From NCBI GenBank assembly GCA_047921395.1, contig JBLRWH010000004.1, positions 1 through 64,000 of the forward strand: 64,000 nucleotides of DNA, in the 5' to 3' direction. The notes below the pieces were generated by a model that saw only the letters and a program-made list of their open reading frames with translations, was not told where the DNA came from and did no database searches. The position numbers were made by a program, and so were the translations under genes. The stretch is from XN24 sp047921395 (GTDB lineage Bacteria; Pseudomonadota; Gammaproteobacteria; Steroidobacterales; XN24). The number at the start of each line of letters is the position of its first letter. Positions within the stretch are counted from its first letter, which is position 1. Of the stretch, positions 28,008 to 36,906 are shown piece after piece.

Positions 28008-29827
28008 GCCGCCGCTCCCTTGCGCAGGCGCTCGCGGATTGCCGTGACCAGCGGCGCCGCCGCCATCGGCAGGCCGTCGAAGTGGAGGATGGACTCGAGC
28101 CGGCGCCCGTCTACGCTGCACTCGTTGATCAGCAGGGTGCGCAGCTGGCCGTCGCGGTTCTGCTCGATGATGAAGACGCGCTCGTGCTCGTCCAGGAAGG
28201 CCTGCACGGCGTCGTTGAAGGGGAACGCGCGGATGCGCAGGTAGTCGCTGTGGACGCCCTCGGCGCGGAGGCGATCGCGCGCCTCGCCGACGGCGTCGTC
28301 GCAGCTGCCGATGGAGATCAGCCCGACGGCCGCCTTCTTGTCCGCGCGCTGCAGCACCGGCGCGGGCACCAGCGTCGCCGCGGTGGCGAACTTGCGCTTC
28401 AGGCGCTCCATGAGCCGCTCGTACTCACCCGCGTCCTCGGTGTAGCCGGCGGCCTCGTTGTGGCCGGAGCCGCGCGTGAAATAGGCGCCCTTCGGATGCA
28501 CGCCCGGCAGGCTGCGCCAGGGAATGCCGTCGCCGTCAACGTCGGCGTAGCGGCGGAACTTGTCGATGCACTCGAGCTCGGCGGCCGACAGCACCTTGCC
28601 GCGGTCCGGCACGTAGCTGTCGTCCCAGGCGGGCGCGCGGCACATCCAGTCGTTCATGCCGATGTCGAGATCGGAGAGCACGAACACCGGGGTCTGCAGG
28701 CGCTCGGCGAGGTCGAAGGCCTGCACCGCCATGTCGAAGCACTCCGTGGGATCGGCCGGGAACAGCACCGGGTGGCGCGTGTCGCCATGCGAGGCATAGG
28801 CCGCCAGCAGGATGTCGCCCTGCTGGGTGCGCGTCGGCAGGCCCGTGGAGGGCCCCACGCGCTGCACGTCGAAGATCACTGCCGGGATCTCGGTGAAGTA
28901 ACCATAGCCGATGAACTCCGCCATCAGCGAAATCCCCGGGCCGCTGGTGGGCGTGAACGCGCGCGCGCCGGCCCAGCTGGCGCCCAGCACCATGCCGATG
29001 GCCGCCAGCTCGTCCTCGGCCTGCACCACGCAGTAGCGCCGCTCGCGGGTCTCCGGGTGGGCGCGGAAGCGCGCGCAGAACGAGCGGTAGGCGTCCATCA
29101 GCGAGGTCGAAGGCGTGATCGGATACCAGGCGCCGACCGTCGCGCCGGCATAGACGCAGCCGAGCCCCGCCGTGGTGTTGCCGTCCATCATGACCATCCC
29201 GCCGGTCGCGTTCATGGCCTCGACGCGGAACGGCAGCGGGCAGTCGAAGTTCGCCCTGGCATAGTCCCAGCCCATCATGAAGGCTTTCATGTTGGCTTCG
29301 ACCAGGCCGGGCCGCTTGCCGAAGGTGTCCTTGGCGAGCTGCTCGACCGCGGCCATGTCGATGTCGAGCAGCGCCGCGAGCGTGCCGACATAGACCATGT
29401 TCTTCATCAGGATGCGGGTGCGCACGCCGTCGAAGGCGTCGTTGCAGAGCTTCGCGAACGGCGCCCCCAGCACCGTGATGTCCTCGCGCGACAGCACATG
29501 GCTGCGCGGCCAGGTCGAGTCATACAGCAAATATCCGCCAGGCCTGATGTCCGCGAGGTCCTTGGCGTAGGTCTGCGCGTTCATCGCGACCATCAGGTCG
29601 ACGCCGCCCGAGCGCGCGCGGTAGCCGTCGCGGCTGACGCGAATCTCGTACCAGGTGGGCAGGCCCTGGATGTTGGAGGGGAAGTAGTTCTTGCCCGAGA
29701 CCGGGATGCCCATCCGGAAGAAGCTCTTCATCAGCAGCCCGTTCGCGCTCGCGGAGCCCGTGCCGTTGACGTTGGCGAGCTTGAGCGTGAAGTCGTTCAC
29801 GCGCTCCGGCGTTCTGATTCCGGACAT
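28004..29827 (-). CDS. korA: 2-oxoacid:ferredoxin oxidoreductase gamma-alpha fusion
   Basis: 607 residues. The N-terminal gamma domain (about 1-190: NVNGTGSASANGLLMKSFFRMG) is fused to an alpha domain (about 200-607) with GNTTAGLGCVYAGA, WYPITPSTSLMDA, the pyrimidine-binding part QAEDELAAIGMVLGASWAGARAFTPTSGPG, and QRVGPSTGLPTRTQQGD. This is the usual fused layout of two-subunit OFORs. The start at 29827 follows GAGGAG and lies 31 bases inside the upstream oxidoreductase gene. The three-gene order suggests a complete ferredoxin- and NAD(P)H-linked enzyme. Confidence 0.93.
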   Translation of the reverse strand: MSGIRTPERVNDFTLKLANVNGTGSASANGLLMKSFFRMGIPVSGKNYFPSNIQGLPTWYEIRVSRDGYRARSGGVDLMVAMNAQTYAKDLADIRPGGYLLYDSTWPRSHVLSREDITVLGAPFAKLCNDAFDGVRTRILMKNMVYVGTLAALLDIDMAAVEQLAKDTFGKRPGLVEANMKAFMMGWDYARANFDCPLPFRVEAMNATGGMVMMDGNTTAGLGCVYAGATVGAWYPITPSTSLMDAYRSFCARFRAHPETRERRYCVVQAEDELAAIGMVLGASWAGARAFTPTSGPGISLMAEFIGYGYFTEIPAVIFDVQRVGPSTGLPTRTQQGDILLAAYASHGDTRHPVLFPADPTECFDMAVQAFDLAERLQTPVFVLSDLDIGMNDWMCRAPAWDDSYVPDRGKVLSAAELECIDKFRRYADVDGDGIPWRSLPGVHPKGAYFTRGSGHNEAAGYTEDAGEYERLMERLKRKFATAATLVPAPVLQRADKKAAVGLISIGSCDDAVGEARDRLRAEGVHSDYLRIRAFPFNDAVQAFLDEHERVFIIEQNRDGQLRTLLINECSVDGRRLESILHFDGLPMAAAPLVTAIRERLRKGAAA

Positions 29828-31608
29828 TCCGGCTCCTCGTCGATCGCATAGGGGATGATCACGCGGCTCTTCTGCATGTCCCACGCCGCCGTCGGGCAGC
29901 GCTCGGCGCACAGGCCGCAGTGCACGCAGAGGTTCTCGTCCTTCACCATCACGCGCGCCGTGTGCTTGAGCGGGCCGGACACGAAGAACGGCTGGTCGGG
30001 GTTCGTCGCCGGGTTCTTGACGCCGTTGCGCAGCGTCTGCTCGTCGGCGTCCGGCAGGATGGCGAGACAGTCGACCGGGCAGATGTCGATGCAGGCATCG
30101 CATTCAATGCACAGCTTGTCCGTGAACACGGTCTGCACGTCGCAGTTGAGGCAGCGCTGCACTTCCTGCGCAGCCTGCTCGGCGGTGAAGCCCAGCTCGA
30201 CCTCGATGCTGATCTTCTCGAAGCGCTTCTTCAGCTCGACATGCGGCACGAGGCGCCGCTCCTGCGGGTTGAACTCGTTCGAGTAGGCCCATTCGTGCAG
30301 GCCCATCTTGCGCGGTTCCATCCTGACCTGGCGCGGGCGGCGCGCGGCGAGATCCCGGCCCTCGCAGTGCAGGTGAATCGAGACCGCGGCCTGGTGGCCG
30401 TGCGCGACCGCCCAGATGATGTTCTTCGGGCCGAAGGCCGCGTCGCCGCCGAAGAACACGCCGGGGCGCGTGGACGCGTGCGTCTCCGCGTCGACCACGG
30501 GCACTTCCCACTGGTCGAACTCGATCCCCAGGTCGCGCTCGATCCAGGGAAAGGCGTTTTCCTGCCCAATCGCGAGCACCACGTCGTCGCAGGGAAAGAC
30601 CTTCTCGCCGGTGACGCGCTCGCCGGTGATCCGGCCGCGCTCGTCCAGGTCGTACTCCATCTGCTCGAACAGCATCCCCACGAGCTTGCCGTGCTCGATC
30701 ACGAAGGCTTTCGGCGAGTGGTTCACGACGATCTCGACATTCTCCGCTTCGGCGTCCTCGAGTTCCCAGTCGGAGGCCTTGAAGAAGCCGCGCGGCTTGC
30801 GCGCCATCACCTTGACGTCGTCCGCGCCGAGCCGGAGCGAACTGCGACAGCAATCCATCGCCGTGTTGCCGACGCCGATGATGAGCACGCGCTTGCCGAT
30901 GCGGTCGATGTGCTGGAACGCGACGGACTCGAGCCAGTCGATGCCGATGTGGATGTTCGCGGCGGCCTCGTCGCGGCCGGGCAGCTTGAGGTCCTTGCCG
31001 CGCGGCGCGCCGCTGCCGACGAACACCGCGTCCCAGCCCTCGCCGAGCAGCGCCTTCATGCTGCGGATGCGGTGGCCAAGTTTCACTTCCGCGCCCATGC
31101 CCTCGATGAGGCCGATTTCTTCGTCCAGCGTCTGCGCCGGGAGACGGAAGGAGGGAATATTGGTGCGCATCAGGCCGCCGGGCTTGTCGAGCGCCTCGAA
31201 AATGCTGACCTCGTAGCCGAGCGGCAGCAGGTCGTTCGCGACCGTCAGCGAGGCGGGCCCGGCGCCGATGCAGGCGATGCGCCGGCCGTTTTTTTGCTGC
31301 GGGATCGCGGGAAGCAGGGACGCGATGTCGCCCTTGTGGTCCGCGGCGACACGCTTCAGGCGGCAGATCGCGACCGGTTTCGCCTCGACGCGGCCGCGCC
31401 GGCAGGCGGGCTCGCACGGCCGATCGCAGACCCGGCCGAGGATGCCCGGAAAGACGTTGGATTCCCGGTTCACCATGTAGGCGTCGGTGTAACGACCCTG
31501 CGCGATGAGGCGGATGTATTCAGGCACGTCGGTATGCGCGGGGCACGCCCACTGGCAATCGACGACCCGGTGGAACCAGTCCGGGTGCTGGGTGTTGGTG
31601 GACTTCAC
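29797..31608 (-). CDS. FAD/Fe-S oxidoreductase partner of KorAB
   Basis: 603 residues resembling the small subunit of glutamate synthase with added ferredoxin domains. N-terminal cysteines (CQWACPAHTDVPEYI, GRVCDRPCEPACRRG) would hold an Fe-S cluster. GAGPASLTVANDLLPLGYEV near residue 115 and GVGNTAMDCCRSSLRLGA near 245 are the FAD and NAD(P)H folds. The C-terminus has CIECDACIDICPVDC and CVHCGLCAERCP, two 4Fe-4S sites. It probably moves electrons between reduced ferredoxin and NAD(P), as described for the third protein of the Thauera kor system. It overlaps korA by 31 bases and is the first gene of the operon. Confidence 0.9.
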   Translation of the reverse strand: MKSTNTQHPDWFHRVVDCQWACPAHTDVPEYIRLIAQGRYTDAYMVNRESNVFPGILGRVCDRPCEPACRRGRVEAKPVAICRLKRVAADHKGDIASLLPAIPQQKNGRRIACIGAGPASLTVANDLLPLGYEVSIFEALDKPGGLMRTNIPSFRLPAQTLDEEIGLIEGMGAEVKLGHRIRSMKALLGEGWDAVFVGSGAPRGKDLKLPGRDEAAANIHIGIDWLESVAFQHIDRIGKRVLIIGVGNTAMDCCRSSLRLGADDVKVMARKPRGFFKASDWELEDAEAENVEIVVNHSPKAFVIEHGKLVGMLFEQMEYDLDERGRITGERVTGEKVFPCDDVVLAIGQENAFPWIERDLGIEFDQWEVPVVDAETHASTRPGVFFGGDAAFGPKNIIWAVAHGHQAAVSIHLHCEGRDLAARRPRQVRMEPRKMGLHEWAYSNEFNPQERRLVPHVELKKRFEKISIEVELGFTAEQAAQEVQRCLNCDVQTVFTDKLCIECDACIDICPVDCLAILPDADEQTLRNGVKNPATNPDQPFFVSGPLKHTARVMVKDENLCVHCGLCAERCPTAAWDMQKSRVIIPYAIDEEPECPESERRSA

Positions 31609-31756
31609 GAGCCGCTATGCCGGACCGCAGCATTTTGCGGCACGGCGATCTCCTTTTGGTCGCGTCCGTCTACAGCGGGCGTCAACTTCGAAGCTTAACC
31701 TTACCTGCAGGGAAAACAATACCGCGGCCGATAAAACAGCATCCGGCGCGGGCGTG

Positions 31757-32227
31757 CTACTGCGTGACAATGCCCAGGTATTCCGCGCCGCGCATGAGCG
31801 TGCGGAAGCTGGTCTGGTCGACGTGCACGAGATCCTCGTGATCGCCGGCCTCGAAGTAGACGTCGGCGACGTCGCGCAGGCGGATATCGACGATGGTGGG
31901 CACGCGGTAATCGGGCCCGAGCGGCGGGATCGCACCCTTCTCGCAATCGTAGAACAGCGCGTCCAGCTGGTCCTCGGGCAGGAACTCCAGCCCCGGGCGG
32001 TGCAGCGCGCTGCGCAGCCGGTCCAGGTCGAGGTGTTCGCTGGCCGGCACGACCGCCAGCAGGGGACCGAGCTGGTCTTTCAGCACCACGGCCTTGGCCA
32101 GCGAGCACGGGTCCACGTGCGCGGTGCGCGCGGAACCCAGCGCGGTGCTGGTGTGGTGGTGGCGGAGTATCTCGAAATCCACGTGCGTCAGCGCGAGCGC
32201 ATAGTCCACGGTTCTTGCGATGCTCAT
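31757..32227 (-). CDS. YbaK/ProX-type aminoacyl-tRNA deacylase
   Basis: 156 residues of the YbaK/EbsC fold, whose members hydrolyse misacylated tRNAs. Family-typical stretches are the conserved Lys in LAKAVVLKD and the C-terminal DYRVPTIVDIRLRD region with acidic residues, followed by HVDQTSFRTLM. The start at 32227 has GGAG seven bases upstream. It is a stand-alone gene, 148 bp past the FAD/Fe-S gene start. The exact mischarged tRNA cannot be told. Confidence 0.82.
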   Translation of the reverse strand: MSIARTVDYALALTHVDFEILRHHHTSTALGSARTAHVDPCSLAKAVVLKDQLGPLLAVVPASEHLDLDRLRSALHRPGLEFLPEDQLDALFYDCEKGAIPPLGPDYRVPTIVDIRLRDVADVYFEAGDHEDLVHVDQTSFRTLMRGAEYLGIVTQ

Positions 32228-32305
32228 TCGTCTACTCCGCCAATGGATTACAGCCGGATTATAGCGGGCCGGGCGCGTCATGATCTGGAATGAGTCCAGA
32301 GCGGG

Positions 32306-33379
32306 TCACCGTCGTGGAAATGCCTTGGCCCGCCCGGCCAGGCCGCCGTTTTCGACCAGCGCGGCGAACTCTTCGCCGAGCCGGCGCGAGGCCGCGATCG
32401 CGATTCGCCACCGGCGCAGGCGCTCCTCTTCGTCGAAGCGCCAGAAGTCTTTCCGGTCCGGGATCCTGCCGCCGGGCAGCGCGGCGACGAACGCCTCGGA
32501 CGGACACAGGATCACCGTCCGGTCGAGGGCGCGGGCGCCCGCGCGCCGCCGAGGCAATGCCTTGTCAAACCATCCCGGCACGAGGTGCGGATAGAAGTGC
32601 GGGTAGAGCACGAGGCCGTCGTCGCCGGCCATCGGGCAATCGAAATGGTAGTCCACGATCCCTCCGTCGCGATACAGGCCCGGTGGCGCGCCGGGGATCG
32701 ACGGCACGCCCTGCAGCACGACTGGCACCGCGCCAGTCGCCATCACCGCGAGCGCGAGGTTGTCGGGCGTAAGCGCCACAGGGTGCGCCGGCAGGAGGCT
32801 GTCATTCATGAACGGCGGCCGGTCGCGCGGATCGTGGAACAGGAAGCGCTCGAAGAACAGGCCGAGCGTGCGGCGCGAGACGAGGTTACCGAGGCCGGCG
32901 AGGCCCAGCACCGGTTGCTGCACCCAGGGCGTCTCCACGGCGGCGAGTCGCCTGGCGCGCACCGCGACCAGGTTCAGGCGCAGAACCGGGTGCGACAGGA
33001 TTTCCATGGCGCCGCCCGCGCCGAGCAGCGCGTCGAGAATCCCTTGCGTCACGCGGCTGACCTCGGCGGCCGATGGCTTCGGGCCGTAGCGCTGTGCCAG
33101 GTAGGCGCGCTCGAAGCGCTCGAAGGCCGCCAGCGGGTCCGCTTGGGCGTGGCAACAGGATCGCCACGCGCCGATCGAGGAACCCAGCAGGAACAGCTTC
33201 TCGCGCCGGCCGGCGACGAAGTGCGTGGCGAGTGCGCGGTCGAGCCCGCCGAGCACCAGCCACTTCGCGCCGCCGGAGGCGCCGGCCATGACCGTGAACG
33301 CATCCGGCTGGAAGCCGTGTTCGCGCAGACTGCGCAGCGCCGTGGGGCCGGCCAGGACTCTGAGTGCAGGAGAAAGCAT
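32306..33379 (-). CDS. patatin-like phospholipase
   Basis: 357 residues. The nucleophile motif GASGGAKW (Gly-X-Ser-X-Gly near residue 36) and the second catalytic element DGGIVDYHF (Asp in a DGG motif near residue 244) form the Ser-Asp dyad of patatins. It is probably a lipid acyl hydrolase. No clear signal peptide is visible. The start at 33379 lies at the edge of the palindromic repeat (33380-33480), so its promoter must lie within or beyond the repeat. It is divergent from a symporter gene. The substrate is unknown. Confidence 0.85.
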   Translation of the reverse strand: MLSPALRVLAGPTALRSLREHGFQPDAFTVMAGASGGAKWLVLGGLDRALATHFVAGRREKLFLLGSSIGAWRSCCHAQADPLAAFERFERAYLAQRYGPKPSAAEVSRVTQGILDALLGAGGAMEILSHPVLRLNLVAVRARRLAAVETPWVQQPVLGLAGLGNLVSRRTLGLFFERFLFHDPRDRPPFMNDSLLPAHPVALTPDNLALAVMATGAVPVVLQGVPSIPGAPPGLYRDGGIVDYHFDCPMAGDDGLVLYPHFYPHLVPGWFDKALPRRRAGARALDRTVILCPSEAFVAALPGGRIPDRKDFWRFDEEERLRRWRIAIAASRRLGEEFAALVENGGLAGRAKAFPRR

Positions 33380-33480
33380 CCGCAAAGAATACGGGGACAC
33401 TGCTGAATCGGGCAAAAGGTGCCACTGCTCTCAAGGAGCAGTGGCACCTTCGGGCCCGTTCAGCAGTGTCCCCTTTGCGG
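33380..33480. repeat. nested palindrome repeat, copy B
   Basis: The outer arms begin GGGGACACTGCTGAATCGGG at 33393 and close at 33473. A further 8-bp pair, CCGCAAAG...CTTTGCGG, extends the stem to 33380-33480. The inner hairpin pairs 33416-33430 with 33436-33450 perfectly, but its sequence (GGTGCCACTGCTC) differs from copy A. It fills the whole gap between divergent genes. Confidence 0.9.
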
Positions 33481-33494
33481 TACCATCGCCCTCC

Positions 33495-34961
33495 ATGATC
33501 GAAACCGGACCGGCCGTCACGCTCACGTTTGTCGTGTATCTCATCGTCGTGCTGGCGATCGGGATCATCGCCTGGCGCAGCACCGCAAACCTGCGCGACT
33601 ACATCCTCGGCGGGCGCCGGCTCGGACGCTGGACGACGGCGCTCTCCGCCCAGGCCTCGGACATGAGCGGCTGGCTGCTGCTTGGCCTGCCGGGCTACGC
33701 CTATCTCGCGGGGCTGGAGTCGCTGTGGCTGGTCGTCGGCCTGCTGGTCGGCACGTGGCTCAACTGGCGCTTCACCGCGCGGCGGCTGCGCGTCGCGACC
33801 GAGGCCTATGGCGACGCGCTCACCCTGCCGGAGTACCTGCAGCGCCGCTTCGCGGATCCGCACGGTTTGCTGCGGCTGCTGGGCGCCACCGTGGTGCTGC
33901 TGTTCTTCACCTTCTACACGGCCTCCGGCCTGGTCGCCGGCGGCAAGCTGTTCGAGGCCGTGTTCGGCCTGCCGTACCTCTGGGCCGTCGTGACAGGTGC
34001 CGGCGCGGTGCTCGCCTACACGTTCATCGGCGGCTTCCTGGCGGTGAGCTGGACCGACGCGCTGCAGGGCATGCTGATGCTGGTGGCGCTGGCGCTGGTG
34101 GCCTGCTTCGGCGTCGCCATCGTCGGCGGCTTCGAGGGCCTTGCCGCCGGACTCGAGACCCGCAACCCGGCCCTGCTCAGCGCCTTCACCGATGTCGCCG
34201 GCGCGCCGCTCACCGTCGTCGCGGTGCTCTCGCTGCTGGGCTGGGGATTGGGATACTTCGGCCAGCCGCACATCCTCGCGCGCTTCATGGCCGTGCGCTC
34301 TGCCGCCGAACTCGACGCCTCGCGCAGGATCGCAGTCGCGTGGGTGACGGTGGCGCTGGTCGCCGCCACGCTGGTCGGCCTCACCGGCGCGGCATGGCTC
34401 GACCCGGTGCTCGAGGGCGCCGACGCCGAGAAGGTATTCATGGCGATGGCCGCCGCGCTGTTGCACCCGGTGGTGGCCGGCATCTGCCTCGCGGGCATCC
34501 TCGCCGCGGTCATGAGCACGGCGGACTCGCAGCTGCTGGTGGCGTCGTCGGCGGTCTCGGAGGATCTCTATCGCGACCTGCTGCGGCGGGACGCGAGCCC
34601 CGGCGAACTGCTCTGGGTCGGGCGCCTCGCCGTCATCCTGATCGCCACCGGCGCGTTCCTGCTGGCGCTCGACCCGGACAGCAAGGTGCTGGACCTGGTC
34701 GCCTATGCCTGGGCCGGTTTCGGCGCCTCGTTCGGGCCGACGATTCTCGCCTCGCTGTACTGGCAGCGCATGAGCCTGGCCGGCGCCTATGCCGGCATCC
34801 TGGTCGGGGGGATCACGGTCGTGGCGTGGAAGTCCCTTTCCGGGGGAATTTTCGACCTCTACGAAATCGTGCCCGGGGTGATCCTGTCGACGCTCGCGGT
34901 GGTCGTATTCGGCCGGCTGGGCAAGCCCGCCCCGATGCCCGGGCCGCTACGGAACGCCTGA
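33495..34961 (+). CDS. sodium:solute symporter, PutP-like
   Basis: 488 residues with about 13 helices, in the sodium/proline symporter branch of the SSS family. Typical stretches are DYILGGRRLGRWTTALSAQASDMSGWLL near residue 34 and GILAAVMSTADSQLLVASSAVSEDLYRD near 340. Proline is the best-guess substrate, but closely related carriers differ. The ATG at 33495 comes 14 bases after the palindromic repeat and has no visible Shine-Dalgarno sequence, so the start or its translation mode is uncertain. An upstream in-frame extension runs through the palindrome and is not favoured. Confidence 0.87.
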   Translation: MIETGPAVTLTFVVYLIVVLAIGIIAWRSTANLRDYILGGRRLGRWTTALSAQASDMSGWLLLGLPGYAYLAGLESLWLVVGLLVGTWLNWRFTARRLRVATEAYGDALTLPEYLQRRFADPHGLLRLLGATVVLLFFTFYTASGLVAGGKLFEAVFGLPYLWAVVTGAGAVLAYTFIGGFLAVSWTDALQGMLMLVALALVACFGVAIVGGFEGLAAGLETRNPALLSAFTDVAGAPLTVVAVLSLLGWGLGYFGQPHILARFMAVRSAAELDASRRIAVAWVTVALVAATLVGLTGAAWLDPVLEGADAEKVFMAMAAALLHPVVAGICLAGILAAVMSTADSQLLVASSAVSEDLYRDLLRRDASPGELLWVGRLAVILIATGAFLLALDPDSKVLDLVAYAWAGFGASFGPTILASLYWQRMSLAGAYAGILVGGITVVAWKSLSGGIFDLYEIVPGVILSTLAVVVFGRLGKPAPMPGPLRNA

Positions 34962-34968
34962 GGCCGGC

Positions 34969-35862
34969 TCAGGCCGGGGCGAGCGCCAGCAACCACGCGA
35001 GCGCGACGGCGCCCGTCGCGGCCAACGCGGCCCCCCATTGCACCCGGCGCTGCACCAGCACCGCCCGCGGGATCCGGGCGGCCAGCAGGCCCGCACCCAG
35101 GCCCGCCGCGAAGCCCCAGATGTGCGCGCCGATGTCGGTGCGCTCCCCGCCGGCGCCGGTATACGCGAGCAGGGCGACCGCGGCGATGACCGGCCCCCAG
35201 CGATAGATCCGGCCCTTGAGGCTCTGCCGGCGCCCGGCCCAGCCGAGCGACCCAAGGAGGCCGAGCGCCGCGAACACGGCGGTCGACGCGCCGATCGCCC
35301 GGTGACCGGGTCCGAGGATCAGTACGTTGACCACGTTGCCAAAGGCGCCGGCGAGCAGAATCAGCAGCCAGGCCGTGCCAGAGCCGAGGTAGCGCCCGGC
35401 GAAGCCGCCAAACAGACCGCCGAAAAACAGGTTCGCCGCGAGGTGCTCCAGGTCGGCATGCAAGGTCAGCGCGGTGAGCGCGCGCCACCACTCGCCCGCG
35501 CGCATCGCCGCGCCGTCGATCCGGCCGGCCGCCAGCCAGTCCCGGTCGAAGGCGAAGTCGCCGACCGCCAGGGCCACCCCGATCATCAGCAGCGCATAGC
35601 CGATCACCCCCGGGCGGCCATCCGCCAAGGGCTGGCGCACCGGCGGCTCCGGGCGGACCGTGCGGTTCTCGGCCAGCCACGCCTCGATTTCCTGGCGGGC
35701 TGCCGGGACCTGGTGCGCCGCGACGGTCACGAGCCACTCGCCGTCGAGATCATGGACGATGGGGCGCAGGCCGGCCGCCTCCAGCACGAGCGCCACGTCA
35801 CCGCACGCCCGCCGGTCGCGCGCACGAAATACGGTTTCCAGCGAGCCGGAGAATACATCCAT
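34969..35862 (-). CDS. rhomboid protease with N-terminal DUF2007-like domain
   Basis: 297 residues. The first 85 or so resemble a DUF2007 'signal transducing' domain (VFRARDRRACGDVALVLEAAGL, VPAARQEIEAWLAE). Six membrane helices follow. The rhomboid core has HADLEHLAANLFFGGLFG, the nucleophile Ser in GASTAVFAALG, and the catalytic His in GAHIWGFAAGLGAG. It should cleave membrane-protein helices in the inner membrane. The start at 35862 follows GGAGG. It converges on the symporter gene seven bases away. Confidence 0.88.
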   Translation of the reverse strand: MDVFSGSLETVFRARDRRACGDVALVLEAAGLRPIVHDLDGEWLVTVAAHQVPAARQEIEAWLAENRTVRPEPPVRQPLADGRPGVIGYALLMIGVALAVGDFAFDRDWLAAGRIDGAAMRAGEWWRALTALTLHADLEHLAANLFFGGLFGGFAGRYLGSGTAWLLILLAGAFGNVVNVLILGPGHRAIGASTAVFAALGLLGSLGWAGRRQSLKGRIYRWGPVIAAVALLAYTGAGGERTDIGAHIWGFAAGLGAGLLAARIPRAVLVQRRVQWGAALAATGAVALAWLLALAPA

Positions 35863-36104
35863 GCGCCCTATCCTCCGCGTCCGGCGGTCCGGACTCAATC
35901 GCCCCGTGCCGCGGCGCAATGTGCCATAGCCGCCCCACGGGCTATGGTTCGCCTCAGGCCTGCCCCAGCCACTGGCCGGTCCCGGCGCTTCCGGCAGCGG
36001 AAGTACGTCGCGATCAACTAGAAAAGTGCACGATATTGCGACCAAATGTGACAATATTGCAGCGATCTATGCTTTTGGCATGGGCTAAAAGGAGCGCTTA
36101 CCCG

Positions 36105-36170
36105 ATGGCGCCCAAGGCCCGCTGCTGCTATGCTGCAATGCAACAGACGGCTTTTCGGAGGCCGACGTGA
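36105..36170 (+). CDS. possible 21-residue leader peptide
   Basis: A short frame (MAPKARCCYAAMQQTAFRRP and a final Thr) starts at 36105 behind AAGGAG and ends in a TGA that overlaps the GTG start of the acetyltransferase gene (GTGA). It could couple translation of the next gene. Its length and the overlapping operator-like palindrome make it equally likely to be untranslated. The rest of 35863-36104 shows no gene. Confidence 0.25.
   Translation: MAPKARCCYAAMQQTAFRRPT
36131..36145. promoter_or_regulatory. TGCA-N-TGCA palindrome upstream of the GNAT gene
   Basis: TGCTGCAATGCAACA has the same TGCA-N-TGCA core as the phasin operator at 8078-8098. It lies 22 bp before the GTG start. By position it would act as a repressor or attenuator site. 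PhaR control is only a guess. Confidence 0.4.
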
Positions 36171-36898
36171 TCGCGAGCCGGGTATTTGACGAGAGCTACC
36201 GCGAGGACATCACCCTGCCAGACGGTGGGGTGATGCGCCTGCGCCTCGCGCGCGCCGAGGATCGCGACGGGATCATCGCGGCCTTCAACCGGCTCTCTGC
36301 GGAGACCCGCGTGCAACGCTGGTTCTACCCCAAGATGCGCCTGAGCGACGAGGAAATCGAGGCGCTGGTCTCCCCCGCAGACCACGACCATGGCGCGATC
36401 GCGGCCATCGCGGTCGACGCCGACGGCCAAGAACAATCGGGCATCGGCATGGCGCGCTACGCGCGCAGCGACGCGTGTGCGGAAGCCGCCGAGATGGCGA
36501 TCACGATTGTCGACGACTGGCAGGGACTCGGGATCGGCCGGATCCTGCTCCATCGGCTACTCGCGATGATGAGCGAGCGCGGCATCCGCTACGCCGACGG
36601 ACGACTGCAGGCCGAGAACCGCCGCATGCGGCATCTCCTGGAGCCGTATGTCCCGCAGGGCGGGTTCACCCGCGAGGACTCCACGCTGCTGTTCCGCTTC
36701 CCGGTGCCGGAGCCGGACGACCCCCTCATGGTGCAGCTGGCCCGCAACGCGGCGGCCGTCGTGCGTATGTTCAAGTCCATGGCCGAGGGCGTGATCGTCC
36801 TCCCGCTGGCGCTGGCGGAGAAGCGCCTGCAGTCGATCGGCCCGAAGACGCTGCTCGCGGAGCTGCGTCGCCGGGACGCCAAGACCAACCAGGACTGA
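36167..36898 (+). CDS. GNAT-family N-acetyltransferase
   Basis: 243 residues with a GNAT domain at about 22-165. The acetyl-CoA loop is DDWQGLGIGRILLHRLL (the Q-X-X-G-X-G/A pattern). The N-terminus (LPDGGVMRLRLARAEDRDGIIAAF) and the extra C-terminal tail of about 70 residues resemble the single-domain relatives of protein-lysine acetyltransferases. The substrate is not evident. It starts at GTG behind GGAGG. A perfect GC hairpin lies eight bases after the stop. Confidence 0.85.
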   Translation: MIASRVFDESYREDITLPDGGVMRLRLARAEDRDGIIAAFNRLSAETRVQRWFYPKMRLSDEEIEALVSPADHDHGAIAAIAVDADGQEQSGIGMARYARSDACAEAAEMAITIVDDWQGLGIGRILLHRLLAMMSERGIRYADGRLQAENRRMRHLLEPYVPQGGFTREDSTLLFRFPVPEPDDPLMVQLARNAAAVVRMFKSMAEGVIVLPLALAEKRLQSIGPKTLLAELRRRDAKTNQD

Positions 36899-36906
36899 AC
36901 AACAGC

